Below are positions 1-10,745 of a stretch of 64,000 nt of DNA, piece after piece; the first letter of the stretch is position 1; each line of letters opens with the position of its first letter. The notes beneath the pieces were generated by a model. It worked only from the letters and a program-made list of their open reading frames with translations. It had not been told where the DNA came from and did no database searches. The DNA lies in contig ML769425.1 of assembly GCA_009733575.1 (NCBI GenBank), positions 178,509 through 242,508 on the forward strand, written 5' to 3'. This stretch comes from Gymnopus androsaceus JB14. Its lineage: Eukaryota; Basidiomycota; Agaricomycetes; Agaricales; Omphalotaceae. The position numbers and the translations under genes were made by a program.

Positions 1-540
1 ACTAGGCAACCCAAGCACCCCATGTAGCCCAGGATTTTGGCCAAATTCTAGGGATTCTTGAGTATCTCTGAAGTTAATCAGGAATTAGCCTCAAGTAAGC
101 CCAAAGACCTTCAGGATTTGGCTAAAATCCTAGGCTGCCCAAGTCACTTGGGCTGTCTGGGAAATGGGCAAATTCCTGGGGATCCTGGGAAGCTCTAGGA
201 AGCCCTGGGAGAGGGATCATGTGCTTGTGCTTATGAGTACGTGATTTAAGCGCCCATCTGATGTTTTTGCCCGCATACTTTATGTCTTAATTAAAAGCTA
301 CATTATATCACAACAAAATTAAATTAACCAAAAGACAAAACATTGAGTCTAATTTTTGCCTTTCAAGCCCTTTTCACCTAAGAGCAATTACTGGTAACAT
401 TGTAGATAGTCTCAGTAGACTATGGTGGGAGAATGGGTTCATGTGCACTTATGACCAAGTGCTCACCATTTTTTTTAGTAGGTGATGCTGACCCCACTAG
501 TTAGTGTATATAGTGCATAAAGCTTCTAGCATATCTTACA

Positions 541-632
541 TCAAGACAGTTCAGTGGTTTTGAGCTCTCGCACTATTGCTTATATAATACAGTTAACTGC
601 GAGGCCGAGAGTTCAAACCTGTGAGGTGCCAA
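541..632 (+). repeat. tRNA-like sequence (tRNA pseudogene or SINE head)
   Basis: The segment has an A-box-like motif (CAGTTCAGTGG, 548-558), a D-arm that can pair (GTTC with GAGC), an anticodon-type stem (CTCGCA with TGCGAG) around a long loop, and a B-box-like motif (AGTTCAAACCT, about 610-620). The T stem and the acceptor stem do not pair properly, so this is not a functional tRNA. Pol III promoter boxes with a failed acceptor stem suit a tRNA pseudogene or a tRNA-derived SINE head. No A-rich or T-rich tail typical of a complete SINE was recognised. Confidence 0.4.
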
Positions 633-878
633 TCTTTGAGTTTATTATGAGTCACTTGAATTTAAGCACTGAAACACCAAATGAATAAGACAATAATAAG
701 CAGTGAGCAATAAGCACAACAACCATCTATAATAAGTGTATTAAGTACCAAGACTTGAATAACAAATAATGAATAAGTAAACAAAGAAGGTGAATATGAG
801 CATAAGAAGCTAAGATGGTAAAAAATATATTATTTTAAATATTTTCTCTATGGATTCCTAGGGCATCCCAGGATGCCC

Positions 879-930
879 CAGGGACACCCAGGGATGATCA
901 GGGACACCCAGGGATGATCAGGGACACCCC
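879..930. repeat. 20-bp tandem repeat, about 2.6 copies
   Basis: Two identical copies of the 20-bp unit CAGGGACACCCAGGGATGAT lie at 879-898 and 899-918. A partial third copy (CAGGGACACCC) follows and then diverges. The array sits inside the CCCAGG-rich region. Confidence 0.8.
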
Positions 931-2517
931 AGGAATATTCAGAGACACCCCATAGATACTTTTCTATTCACAGGATGCACAGGATTTGGGGGGTTTCTTT
1001 GGGGTGCCTGGGGTGCCTAGACATCCTGGGTGTCCTAGTCACCCTGTGGGTACCTAAGTGCAACCTATATGTTCCTGGGCACTAGGGAATTTTTCCAGAT
1101 GTAGATTGCATTTACATACAATTGAGTTGCTTGTGCTACGTTTTTTTACCCAAAATAAAATTACAAGCCAAAATACACCAAAAACTCAAAAATTTCTTGT
1201 ACCATGTGGCCAACTTTCATGATTGCACTGTGATTGCACTGGGAAGCAGTCAAAGATATTGTAATGTGCTCGGCAGGTTGTACAAGTGATTTGGGTCATG
1301 CATTTTAAGTTCAATCAACAGTCACATGTGATTTTTTGCCTGGGGGTTTTTAGCACTTTTTCATGAACAGAAGTGATTGATTTATGTAGATACTAGATAT
1401 GCCCGGAAAAATCTGAAAAAATTTGGACACAATGTGCATGCCACTTTACTACAAAAAAATAGTTGCCTGAATCAATCACCAACCCAAGTTCTTGGCCAAT
1501 TTCTGCAAAAATTTTCGCCTGGGGGTTTGCTTCTGTATTTAAATACAATTTTAAACATATATTGAGCATAAAATGACAAATGCATAAGGTACTGTACTTT
1601 TTTTTGTACCAATGTCAATAATCATTCTTGAAATTTTAGGTTTTTATGCTTGATAAGACTACAAATTGCTATAAGGAGTTGTTTCCGGCCTTTTTCGGTA
1701 CCAAGTGGTGGTCAGTTCCTGCCAACAACAGGTGTCCACAGATGTAGCCAAAAGTGTGGGAATCAACAATCAGGCAATCTCACTGCCTCTTTTCTGCCCT
1801 CCTCGACGTGCTCTATAGCATGTAAAATATGTGTTACACATCCCAATTATCATGGGCAATCAATTTCCAGGTGTTTCATATGTTGGAGTACACAAAAGAA
1901 AGCGGAAACCAAAAGAATCATGTAGTGCTCAAGCAACTGCAGCTGCCAAGGTGCATTGGAATCCACAGACACCAGAAAATCATTTGGACAACCAATACAG
2001 TGATGACAACAATTCCTCCACCTCCTCCTCTGACAAGGAGAACAACTCCCTACATCTCCTGGAAGCTGAAAAAAAGAAGACAAACATGTATCAGTTGTGC
2101 TTGTACAGTTCCAGCAAGAAGGCAAAGAACTGGCACAAGAAATATGACAAAACAGTGGAGGAGAAGCAGGTTCTAGACTAGAAGAGAAGTTAGAAAGTAC
2201 ATTGAAGTTGAAGGAGAAGGAGATACAAAACTTGGAAGAGAAAGTGGAGAAGTTGGAAGGAGCTACAAACCAACTGGCACAGGATAAAGTGCGTTACCAG
2301 ACTGAGAACCATGCACTGAAGGAGAAGGTTTGCCGTGTACCATAGCACTTGGATACGGCAGTGAAAAGAGTAGGCCGGATGTTTAGATTGAAGGAAGGAA
2401 AGGAGAAGACAGTCCAGTTGAAGGAAAAAGGTGTTATACCAGATTCTATCTCCAGTATGATCTGTGACCTGGTTTCCCTTGATAATATTCCCGCCAAACA
2501 CTGTGTCAATGCATTCA

Positions 2518-3010
2518 TGCCAAAAGTGCAGAAAAATCCGCTCAAATGAAATACTAATTGATTTGCTAGCTTTCATGTAAAAAATCACTTATGAGTGAAA
2601 TTTTGAGCAAAAAATGACCATTCAGTCAGGCTATCTCTCTTAATGAAAATACACTTATCAGTTGAGCATTCAGTTAAAACTGAAAAAAAGACTGAAATAT
2701 CAGCTACACTGGCAGCCAGACCTGATGGGCCCCCAGCAACCTACTGAAGGACCAGATCTTATTTGGCTGTGATTCAATACCTGACTTGGGGGGGCCCATC
2801 TGTTTTTGCTGCTAGGGTAGCACATATTTCAGTCATTTTTTCAGTTTTAACTGAATACACAACTGATAAGTTTATTTTCATTAAGATAGATAGCTCAACT
2901 GAATGATTACTTTTTGCTTCAAAGTCTCGCTTGTAAGCAATTTTTTACATGAAAATTAGCAAATCAATTAATATTTCATTTGAGCTGATTTTTTTTGCAC
3001 TTTTGGTGTG
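2518..3010. mobile_element. Foldback MITE, 493 bp, with 5-bp target duplication ATTCA
   Basis: The element is almost entirely two inverted arms of about 200 bp around a short G/C-rich centre. The ends read TGCCAAAAGTGCAG on the left and, in reverse complement, CACACCAAAAGTGCA on the right. Both arms contain CAGTTAAAACTGAAAAAA and GACTGAAATAT-type blocks. ATTCA flanks it at 2513-2517 and 3011-3015. It lies inside the host transposon gene. Removing the element plus one ATTCA joins CVNAF to the next conserved block in the same frame, which supports these exact boundaries. It has no coding capacity, so it needs a transposase in trans. The superfamily is not assigned. Confidence 0.85.
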
Positions 3011-3704
3011 ATTCAAATGTATTGCTAGAGGCCTTGGACTTGATATTGAGGGTGATATTGATACGAGAAGTGTAAATCAGATTGTGAAAGAGGGCAGCAT
3101 TGCAGCAAAAATCCACCTTGTTGAAGCCTTCTAGACTGCCGAAGGTATACTTTAGGCCATGCTTAACATCTGAAAAATAACTAATCATTTGTTGAATAGG
3201 AATTTCAATCAGTAGCAATAGAACTTCACACAAAAATAACAACTACAAATCCCACTGTGCATCAACCATGGATGCAGATGGTTGATGCCGTGAATTCTTC
3301 CTAGGGATCTTCATGGCTGCCAACCACAAAAGTGAAACTCAACGTGATGAGTGGATTGAGCTAATTGAAGAGCTATATCAGCTTTTCAAAGCCAGGCCAT
3401 TCTGCAAGAGTGACACTGATGTTTGCAATTTCTGGTCTGCACTTACTGGGATGCATATAGATCATGCCAAGGATCAAAAGAAGCTCTTCCATCTGCTCAA
3501 AGCATTCAAGGAGTAGTGCAAACATGAAAGACAAGAGGAGCAAGCTGTGTTGGGAATGAGCTCACCTGAGCTTGTTGTCTTCCTCCTGCAAGTTTCGCAT
3601 GGAGCTACGCTGGCCACTGGAGGAGAAAATGCCTGGAACACCCTTAGCGAAGATCAGAAACTGAAGCTATACCATGACACATACCTTAAAGTTGCAACTT
3701 CCAT

Positions 3705-4376
3705 CAGCAAAACCTGGGTGGAGGTCATAGCAACTCATAGTATATCATAGCAGCCATAGTGCTCCACAGAACTGTGGAGTGCTATGAGCTCCTATGAGTT
3801 CCTATGAACTCCTGTGGGATTGCTGCAACTTTGAGTGAGCTGTCATCTGCCATCACTGTTTGACAGCTGTCATTTTCTCCCGCAAACACTATATAATTAA
3901 GAACCAATGCACTGTTGCAGCTTCAACAAGTTCTGTTTTTTTCTTCCAAGTCAGCAATCCTGAGCTGCTTTAGTTTGGACATCATGGTAAGTAGTCTCAT
4001 TCAAGCCTTCAATGTCTGTTTAATGTCTCGGCAGCATGAGCACCATTACTTCTGATTTTACAGATAGTTATATTAGTTTCAGAATTGTTCTACTAGTTTT
4101 GCTACTACTGTATTAATTGTCCTACTGTACTACTAATGACCACAATAATATGATACGATTCCATGATTATTTTCATCTTGTTTTTGTCTTGCCGAGAGCC
4201 AACAAAACAATTCAAAATACTAATATATTTTGAATTGAATAGAGCCTGACAGATGGCATTCCCGTGAAATCCATAGCAATCCATAGCAATCCATAGCACT
4301 CCATAGTTCTGGACAGAGGGCTACCTTGCTATGGGTGCTATGGGTGCTATGAGTGCTGTACACCCAGGTTTTGCTG
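3705..4376. mobile_element. hAT-like non-autonomous element A (TIR CAGCAAAACCTGGGTG)
   Basis: The 672-bp element starts CAGCAAAACCTGGGTG and ends with its exact reverse complement CACCCAGGTTTTGCTG apart from one extra base. Subterminal zones carry repeated CTATGAG/CTCATAG and CCATAG motifs (3725-3830 and 4265-4355). The flanks ACTTCCAT (3697-3704) and ATGTCCAT (4377-4384) match at 6 of 8 positions, as expected for an old 8-bp hAT target duplication. Removing the element plus one flank copy restores the reading frame of the surrounding transposon gene. No transposase is encoded inside. Confidence 0.8.
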
Positions 4377-5985
4377 ATGTCCATCAGAAAGGAGGAATTT
4401 GATAAGCTTTCTCCAGAAGAGAAGGATAACGTTGATCTCTTTCTCTGGGAGATGAATGTGTTCAAAGGTGGTGTCATGGCTATGGAGGGTTGGTGGTCAG
4501 AAAACAATGTCAAACCCCCAGTATCTTTGCCTAACTGTGATAATGATGCCACTGCAATTCTTGCTCCAGGTACATCCGCTGCTGATTGTGCTCACAAAAA
4601 GTCAAAAGCTGGTGCGGTTAAAGTTGTGTCTCTGGCTGGAGCAATTTTTCATCACAAGGACCAAAAATGTGGTCAGCAGGACACTCTGTGGTTCTACTTT
4701 GACAAAGAACTTGGTTTTCACATTGCATTTCCAGACACCAGCAATACTTGCTTCCAGTTGCATGCAGAAGCTAGCGCCATTCTAATCACATACCTCAACT
4801 TTTTCCTTCAGTTCCTTGATCTTATCAAAGACAACAAAACTACTTGAAAGCTTAATCACATGGAGCACAATGTTTGTCATGGGTTATGCTGTAATAAACA
4901 CTGCATAAACTCACTGTTATCACCCTCTATCACCAATCAGTGTTCCATACATGTGCAAAATCCGGGGAACACTCACATCAGAGTAAAATTTCCTGCTATT
5001 GGGCAAATACCATGAACATCTAAAAACTCATCTTCAGACCCTGATAAATGAACCCAAGCTCATTGTTTCTCCTCTATCTCTCACAAAAAGGCAGCATTTG
5101 ATGGGCAATTGTGGGATAGGCCGGATGCAATGTATGCAATACAAAGTTATCTTCCCAACCTGCCATTTTTGAACCTCTTTTTGTTTGGTTTTGTGAAGGG
5201 TCTCTGGAGACCTGGGAACGGTTTACATCCAAATGGGTGAAGGATGGAGAAATAGCACAAACCTCTGCAAAAAAATAAAGCGCATGCTGCGATGCCAAAG
5301 AATAATGACAAGAATGAGTCCAACTTTGGTATTATGTGGCACAATGCCTGCTCAAAGCCTGGAATATCAGTACCTCAGCATAATGCATGCCAGATGTACA
5401 CGCAGAGTGAAGGGACATCAGATTGAATGCAATTAATGACTTCTGATCAGCAAGTCTGGCTTTGAGGGACAGCTAGGGTTGGAGACACATCAGGAAAGAA
5501 TCATGAGAAGAAGATAGCAATGGCAGAGTATATGGATTGCATTTCCACAAAAAAAACAAGAAAAGGCTCATGTCTGTGTTGAAAAACAGCAGGTGGCACA
5601 GGAGAAGGTCCAACAGGTGGGTACTCAACTTTTTGACAACATTTCAGTGCTTGAAGATGCTCTCAAGCTTCCTGCCCGAGCACCAGGATATCTCAGCATT
5701 GCTGACATCAACCTTTGGCTTGATTGGTACATCCAAAACCGGCTGGAATTTGCAGTACCTAAAAAGCCTGCACAAGGCAATAGGGATGCCAAATGTGAGC
5801 TTTTGAAGGAAGCAGTTATCAAGTCCATGACTTACAGTGCTCAGTTACCATCTGGAATTGGCCAGCAGCAGAGGGAGAGCATCGTCAAAGAAAAGGAGGA
5901 AGAGACAGCTGGTGGGATTCATCAAGAAGACAGATTTGATACTGGTGGCAATGAGGCAGTGTTTTATGGCAGATCTACACATTGA

Positions 5986-7243
5986 TTAGACACATGACAT
6001 GTCCATTATACTTATAGATATCCAATGTATATATTACAGTACTTTATACACTATGAAATCTATATTTCTTGGGTACTTACAAGGCTGGAAGTTCATCACA
6101 AAAACTAAACGCTCCTGTTGAGCCCTTATCTAGTTTGTGAACTTTCATCAAATCTTGTGAGAGTTTACCAGGCCTGATAAGACTGGACAATTGAACATAT
6201 ATATTTTGATCAATTGTAAGGCAAGAAAAAATATGTGAAAAATGACCCATCGAAGTTACAATTACAAGGCACTGTAAGACGTCCTAAGGTCTTGAAATGC
6301 CCTTGTTTTCTAATCATGGATCATGGCCTTGTATGGCTTTAATTGTGTAGAAATAACACCGTTATATCAGCTCATATCCATCAATGGCTTGTATTACAGA
6401 GATAATCAAGTCAGAGCGCTAGTACTTGGAAGATAAGTGCCAAACCGCGGATGGGTGCTCGTGAACTGTCTACAATCAAAAACCTGTCCTCGGGTATCGC
6501 ACATGTGTCCCCTACAGTATGAGTTGTAGTTGCCCGGTGACTACATGTTCTTTAGTGATTGATTAAGTACAATCTTACTTGCTACTAAGTACTGGTTCCC
6601 TTACAAGATACTATATATATATATTGTATGACTACTAAAATTAGTTGTTCGATACTTGTAGAACTGATTGAACAAACATATACTGATATAATTTTATTAT
6701 ATGTTGTTAAAATTCTCAAAATGCCTTAGCAGGCCTTAGCAACTTCGCCCACCATGTGTAGTTCACCATATGGGTGAAGTTTGCAAGCACCATAAGTTTA
6801 AAACAAGGCCGGGTGAAAAGTTGGCCAGTTGGGTGAGGTTTATCTTACTTGTGTACATTATAAGAGTTTTCAAGGCCTTATCTGCAAAGTTTACTTTTTG
6901 TGATGTTGAAGCATTGGATTTGTCGCAATTGAGCATAAGCACCTGCTTAGTCAGCGCATGATTCTTGAATCGGGATTGCACCTTACCACATAATCCCTCT
7001 TCCAGGGTTTCCCAGGGCTTGTTTATCACCGCACTCATTGTGCCCATTACCGGTTCCAGTGGGAGCTCCAGATGTTGTTTATCCTGTTACTGGCTCCAGT
7101 GAGAGCCCCATGATGCTTTATCATTTTATTGCATGTGTATGCTCCAACTTTACCCTATCCAGTTGGAACCCTTTGTCCTACAGATCTAATGGTATTGCTC
7201 TCTTTATGTCTATTCCCTGTGCTACGTGACCAGCCAAGTGGGA
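5986..7243. other. AT-rich intergenic region, no gene supported
   Basis: This is the downstream flank of the decayed transposon gene. Short open frames at 6763-7047 (-) and 7038-7229 (+) match nothing I recognise. The last 20 bases read AGCCAAGTGGGAG directly before TGTTGGG, which looks like a polypurine tract at an LTR boundary, so part of 7000-7243 may be the 3' end of an LTR retrotransposon. Confidence 0.3.
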
Positions 7244-7415
7244 GTGTTGGGTAAATACCCTCCCATTGGTTGTCTGGCCACTCCACACACCGCATGTACC
7301 CCTATATGCTTCCATATATAAGGTAGATAGATACAAATCATCAATTAATCTTTCTTTCCCCTGTTCTTGATGGTCAATTCCCTCCTCGCTGAGGTTGTAC
7401 CCACCAACTGAGCTT
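7244..7415 (+). mobile_element. Possible LTR (solo or 3' LTR fragment)
   Basis: A purine-rich AAGTGGGAG immediately precedes TGTTGGGTAAATACC. The segment contains a TATATAAG box (about 7315-7322) and a pyrimidine-rich stretch, and approaches a terminus near CCCACCAACT. These are features of a Copia-type LTR. No second LTR and no target duplication were found, so both the boundaries and the identity are tentative. Confidence 0.35.
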
Positions 7416-7463
7416 GTCCATTTCCAAACAATGTTTCTAAAGGCAAGCTTTCAAGATTCATAG

Positions 7464-7858
7464 TACTGTAGCATTTTGATCAAGTGTTCATCCAGGATGA
7501 CGCATGATGCATTGACACCAACAGTTCATTAGTTCACTTTTGCCAATGATGCATGATGCAAAACAAAATTGGAGTTCAGTTCACCATTGAGTTGATACTT
7601 TTTCAGAGTGAAACATGCACTAAAAGTTTGTTGTGAGCCGGGAAATAGATAATAAACTTCCTTTGATACCCAATGTAACTGTCATGCAAAAAAGCCAGCT
7701 GCAAATGAAAAGAAACAAAAAATTTGATTATTTATGTACAAAATGATGAATTCCATCCAAGTTCAGAGGCCCATATGATGCATGATGAATGTGGATTTTA
7801 GTTCAGTTCAGAGGTGCCCATGATGCATGACTGAATGCTTGATGGAAATGGTACAGTA
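7464..7858. mobile_element. MITE with TIR TACTGTANCATTT, 395 bp
   Basis: The left end TACTGTAGCATTTTGATCAAG is mirrored on the right by TACTGTACCATTTCCATCAAG in reverse complement. Internally there are repeated GATGCATGATG motifs. A further right-end sequence of the same type (TCAAAATGGTACAGTA) ends at 8756, suggesting a second, damaged copy nearby. No convincing target duplication is visible. It is non-coding. Confidence 0.55.
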
Positions 7859-8117
7859 TATACAGTTTATAAAAAGCTTGGGATAGTTTGACTGGTAGCT
7901 CTGAGGCAGAAAAATACAATATCTAATCTTGATCTACCATATATGGTGCATGGGAATGCTTGCATAGTTAGCTAGTCTGACCAAAAGTCTAGTTCCAAAG
8001 TTTGCAGCCCCTTGCAATCAAGAGTTCTGACTCAGGTTCATTGATTCTGAAATTTTTGACCAAACAAAATACAAAAGAAATCTGAAAAATCAAGAAAAAA
8101 TTGAAACTGCATACAGA

Positions 8118-8724
8118 TTTTTTTGAGGATGACGCATGACTAGTGTTGCCGCGGCTTGGGTGTTAGCTGGCTCGTAGCTGGCTCAAACCTGGTTTTCAAG
8201 CCAGCCAAGCTGAAGCCGATTGAGCTGGCTACAACAGCTTCAAGCTGCTTCAAATTCTCAAATTTTAGTTCGCTCATACCGCAACTTATGAGGGGTTCTT
8301 TCAACTGCTCTTAGGTGTAGGAGCACATCCAAGGTGATAGCAATGCTCAAATGAACCAAAATTGCCTTGGGGATGTGCAACACAATGCACAGACACAACA
8401 AAGTTTAATATATTTAATTGATATTTAAATGACATAATTTCCGGTCAACCATATTTTTGCCTCAATCAGTGTTGTACTGTGCCGTATGACAGAAGGGAGA
8501 CTTGAGGATACAGATATTTTGGTATACAATGCTCACAATGCATCTTAGTGCTGTCCTCACGCCTGTTTGTGAAAACCACCTTGAGCCGGCTGCAAGCCGG
8601 CTCATGAGCTGTCCAAGCTGCGAGCCGCAGCTTCTCAAGCCAGCTACCGGCTAGTCAAGCCGCGGCAACACTATGCATGACTAAACTCTTGATGATAGTT
8701 TAGTCATGCATCATCCTCAAAAAA
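8118..8724. repeat. Palindrome (hairpin) interrupted by a hAT-like element
   Basis: With the element 8141-8673 and one TSD copy removed, 8118-8140 plus 8682-8687 faces 8697-8724 as an inverted repeat. The left arm starts TTTTTTTGAGGATGACGCAT and the right arm reads AGTTTAGTCATGCATCATCC and continues to 8724. The arms are about 29 bp with a loop of about 9 bp. It probably belongs to the same repeat family as the MITE at 7464-7858, which shares the GGATGACGCATGA motif. Confidence 0.65.
8141..8673. mobile_element. hAT-like non-autonomous element with AGCTGGCT subterminal repeats
   Basis: The 533-bp element starts TAGTGTTGCCGCGGCTTG and ends with the reverse complement of the same sequence. It is flanked by CGCATGAC (8133-8140) and TGCATGAC (8674-8681), identical at 7 of 8 bases. 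TAGTG fits the hAT terminal consensus YARNG. Both subterminal zones are packed with AGCTGGCT/AGCCGGCT-type repeats and are G+C-richer than the centre. No open frame of note. Confidence 0.85.
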
Positions 8725-8888
8725 TTTGATCAAGACTTGATCAAAATGGTACAGTATTAAGGAATAACTGAAATGGCCTTAAGTGGCTAATTAACATGCT
8801 AGTGCCCTATAGTACAGGACTGGTGCACAGTCCCTTGATTTGCAGCTGTTTCAGTGACCCCTAGCCTTAAGCCACAGTCCAGCTTGAG

Positions 8889-9134
8889 TTAGGTTCCAAC
8901 TAACATTATAACTTCAAGATTCGGTGCCTTGGCCAGAACTTGAGAACTTGAAACAACCTTTAACTCAATGTCTGAGATATGGAACATCCTTAAAGAACGC
9001 AGCTTTTTAAGGGGCTGACATACATCCAAAACTTCTTGAGTCAGAGGTGCACTTGTTAAATCAAGATACACCAAATTTCCTCGTAAGTCCTTCAGATCTT
9101 GCTCTTCCAGCAGAGATACAAAACGTTGTCTCAC
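8889..9134 (-). pseudogene. Gene fragment, leucine-rich (LRR/F-box-like)
   Basis: An open segment of about 81 codons reads like leucine-rich repeat sequence (NLVYLDLTSAPLTQEV, then LRSLRMFHISDIELKVV), as in basidiomycete F-box/LRR proteins. The frame has a stop just upstream and no ATG start; GTG would be the only start. It is most likely the 3' remnant of a larger gene whose 5' part is missing or frameshifted between 9135 and 9250. It lies at the boundary between the transposon block and the gene-rich block. The F-box label is inference from composition. Confidence 0.3.
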
Positions 9135-9343
9135 TGAGGTACAGGTTTAGCTCTGTTAGCTCGGCCGTCACAGGTGAATCAAACGCAACAACTCAGAGCA
9201 GTCACCCAAGTGATTGCAACTGGACCCGAGGGCGGCATTTCCTGTGGTGAATACGATGACACATGCACTGAAGCCTATAGTTGAGAAGTTTTTCAATGAA
9301 GTAGTTACTACAATCATGGAGGGAAGAATCGACTAGTTACTGT

Positions 9344-10428
9344 TCAGCATATATCAAGCACGGGAATGTCGTCCGTTCCAGGCTGCGCCAGTGTATGATT
9401 GCGAGCCTGTGACTCGTATTGATAGAATAATGATATTTCATGCTCTTGCATATGGCCCAACCTCACTTCGCGGAAGACATGCCCTGCAGTGACATTGAGC
9501 ACAATAAGATGCATTAGCGTGAGTAGACGGCGCTCTGGTGGTAGGAGGGACGTATCTACCATAAGACAGAGTGTAGAAATGCTGCCTGTTAACGATATTC
9601 TATTGAGTTTCAGTCATGCATGAGCAAGTCAATGCTGCAATCGCAAAAGCACTCACAGGTAGTACAGTTGTCCCTCTCGCAGTAATGATCTAGTCAGTGA
9701 GGGCAGGTTCTTCCCCCAAAGAGTTTCTATCGTCATCTTAAATCGAACCCGCACCATTGACGGCAGATCGATTCGATCTTGGGGAATTCATCCACATTCG
9801 ATATATCCGATACGATATTGCGGCAAACACGCAACTATCATGAACCAGAATCAAAACTACTGGTATGTAGTAGCTGTAGTCTGAGTTACATATCCCCAAA
9901 GAGGTGCCGGTGATTACCAGGGAGGTACCGCCAGCAGCAACCAGCCAGAGACAATTGAAAAACCATTGGGCGAAATGATTGTCAGAGAAAATTGCTTTGG
10001 CTCGGACAAGGAACTGTAGGAGGGTAGTGACCACAGCCACATAACCGACGCCTGCAATTGTCGCTCCGGATGCGGTGCATTGGCCTTCTACATCCTCTGC
10101 TACAAGCAAAATAAAATATGCCAGGAAGGTGTATCTGGAGAGTTGTTGGAAAGATCCGAATCTGGAAGGTAAGCATAGTGCCTCACCTGGAGATGAAGTA
10201 TGCAATGGTCGGGAGACGAAAGCTTCTGGGCAGGAACAAAAGCTCAATGTCATCAGAAAGATGAGTAAGGATATCCCAGACCATAATCTAGAGATATATT
10301 GAACAATAATATTCATCGACTTAACAAAGGCTTAGATTGCGTACCGTAGTTGCACTAGAAATTACATATCTATCTGCGACTTCAGCATTGAGGAGATCGA
10401 GTTCCAAAGAGGGAGGTGTGCTCTGCAT
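9344..10428 (-). CDS. Basidiomycete multi-pass membrane protein, uncharacterised
   Basis: Exon 1 (10428-10345, ATG MQSTPPSLELDLL) joins at phase 0 to exon 2 (10287-10187), which reads VWDILTHLSDDIELLF and LPTIAYFISR. Exon 3 starts at 10134 with YTFLAYFILLVAEDVEGQC and contains several hydrophobic helices. This is the arrangement of a large mushroom family of small 7-TM-like integral membrane proteins: a short N-terminus, a W-D-x-L motif, then LPT..YF.SR before a helix. The C-terminal exon (about 9590-9344) resumes with a Leu-rich helix and HVFREVRLG. Between about 9800 and 9735 the frame must shift: the expected TLWGKNLPSLTRSLL sequence is present one frame over. That is either a real mutation or an indel error. 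Function unknown; plasma or endomembrane location is inferred. Confidence 0.65.
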
Positions 10429-10745
10429 CGTCGATATATTGATGTTTTTATTTGCGTGAAGTCACTTCTCTGCAGGAAGCAGTATATGTAGGGAATGAAC
10501 TCCAAAGCAACATGACAGTTCTTAAAGCTACAGGCGCACAAATACAAAATCGTGTGAGTGTTTGATACATTTAAAAAATCGAAGATGAGAGCTACCAGAC
10601 AGGCTGCGTCTGGAGATCCACCACGTATTACCAGGTGAACCCGAAACAGATTAGACTCGAACCGGTCGGCTGTTCCAGCCCGAACATCTCGCGTGATTTT
10701 CCCTGGACTAGCGACGAAAACGACGGCTTCGTTGACTAGTCTGGC

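Larger units (their letters stand above)
1..1376. repeat. AT-rich repeat region with CCCAGG-type motifs
   Basis: No protein-coding gene is visible. Positions 1-220 and 850-1090 are rich in short CCCAGG/CCTGGG and CCTAGG motifs in both orientations, for example GGGCATCC followed by GGATGCCC at 861-878. This resembles the subterminal repeat clusters of the hAT-like elements elsewhere in the window, so 1-1090 may be one decayed element whose left end lies outside. The sequence between is A+T-rich and contains a tRNA-like segment. The element assignment is inference; only the motif clustering is seen. Confidence 0.4.
1831..5985 (+). pseudogene. Decayed DNA-transposon-associated gene, split by two inserted elements
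   Basis: A run of open segments in consistent order looks like one long protein. A basic, acidic and Ser-rich N-terminus (1831-2181) is followed by a Lys/Glu coiled coil (about 2180-2340). Next is a block ending in CVNAF (2349-2517), resuming as GLGLDIEGDIDTRSV (about 3030-3135). Later blocks are AANHKSETQRDEW (3313-3516), a Leu-rich segment (3547-3704), KLSPEEKDNVDLFLWE to GQQDTLWFYF and FPDTSNT (4385-4845), FDGQLWDRPDAMYAIQS (about 5090-5260) and a C-terminal helical part (5593-5985). I recognise this order from a multicopy family in mushroom genomes that looks transposon-borne, but I cannot name its transposase superfamily. Damage includes a frameshift near 2180, a TAG near 2343, stops between 3136 and 3310, and two insertions (2518-3010, 3705-4376). 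It is not a functional gene. Confidence 0.6.
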
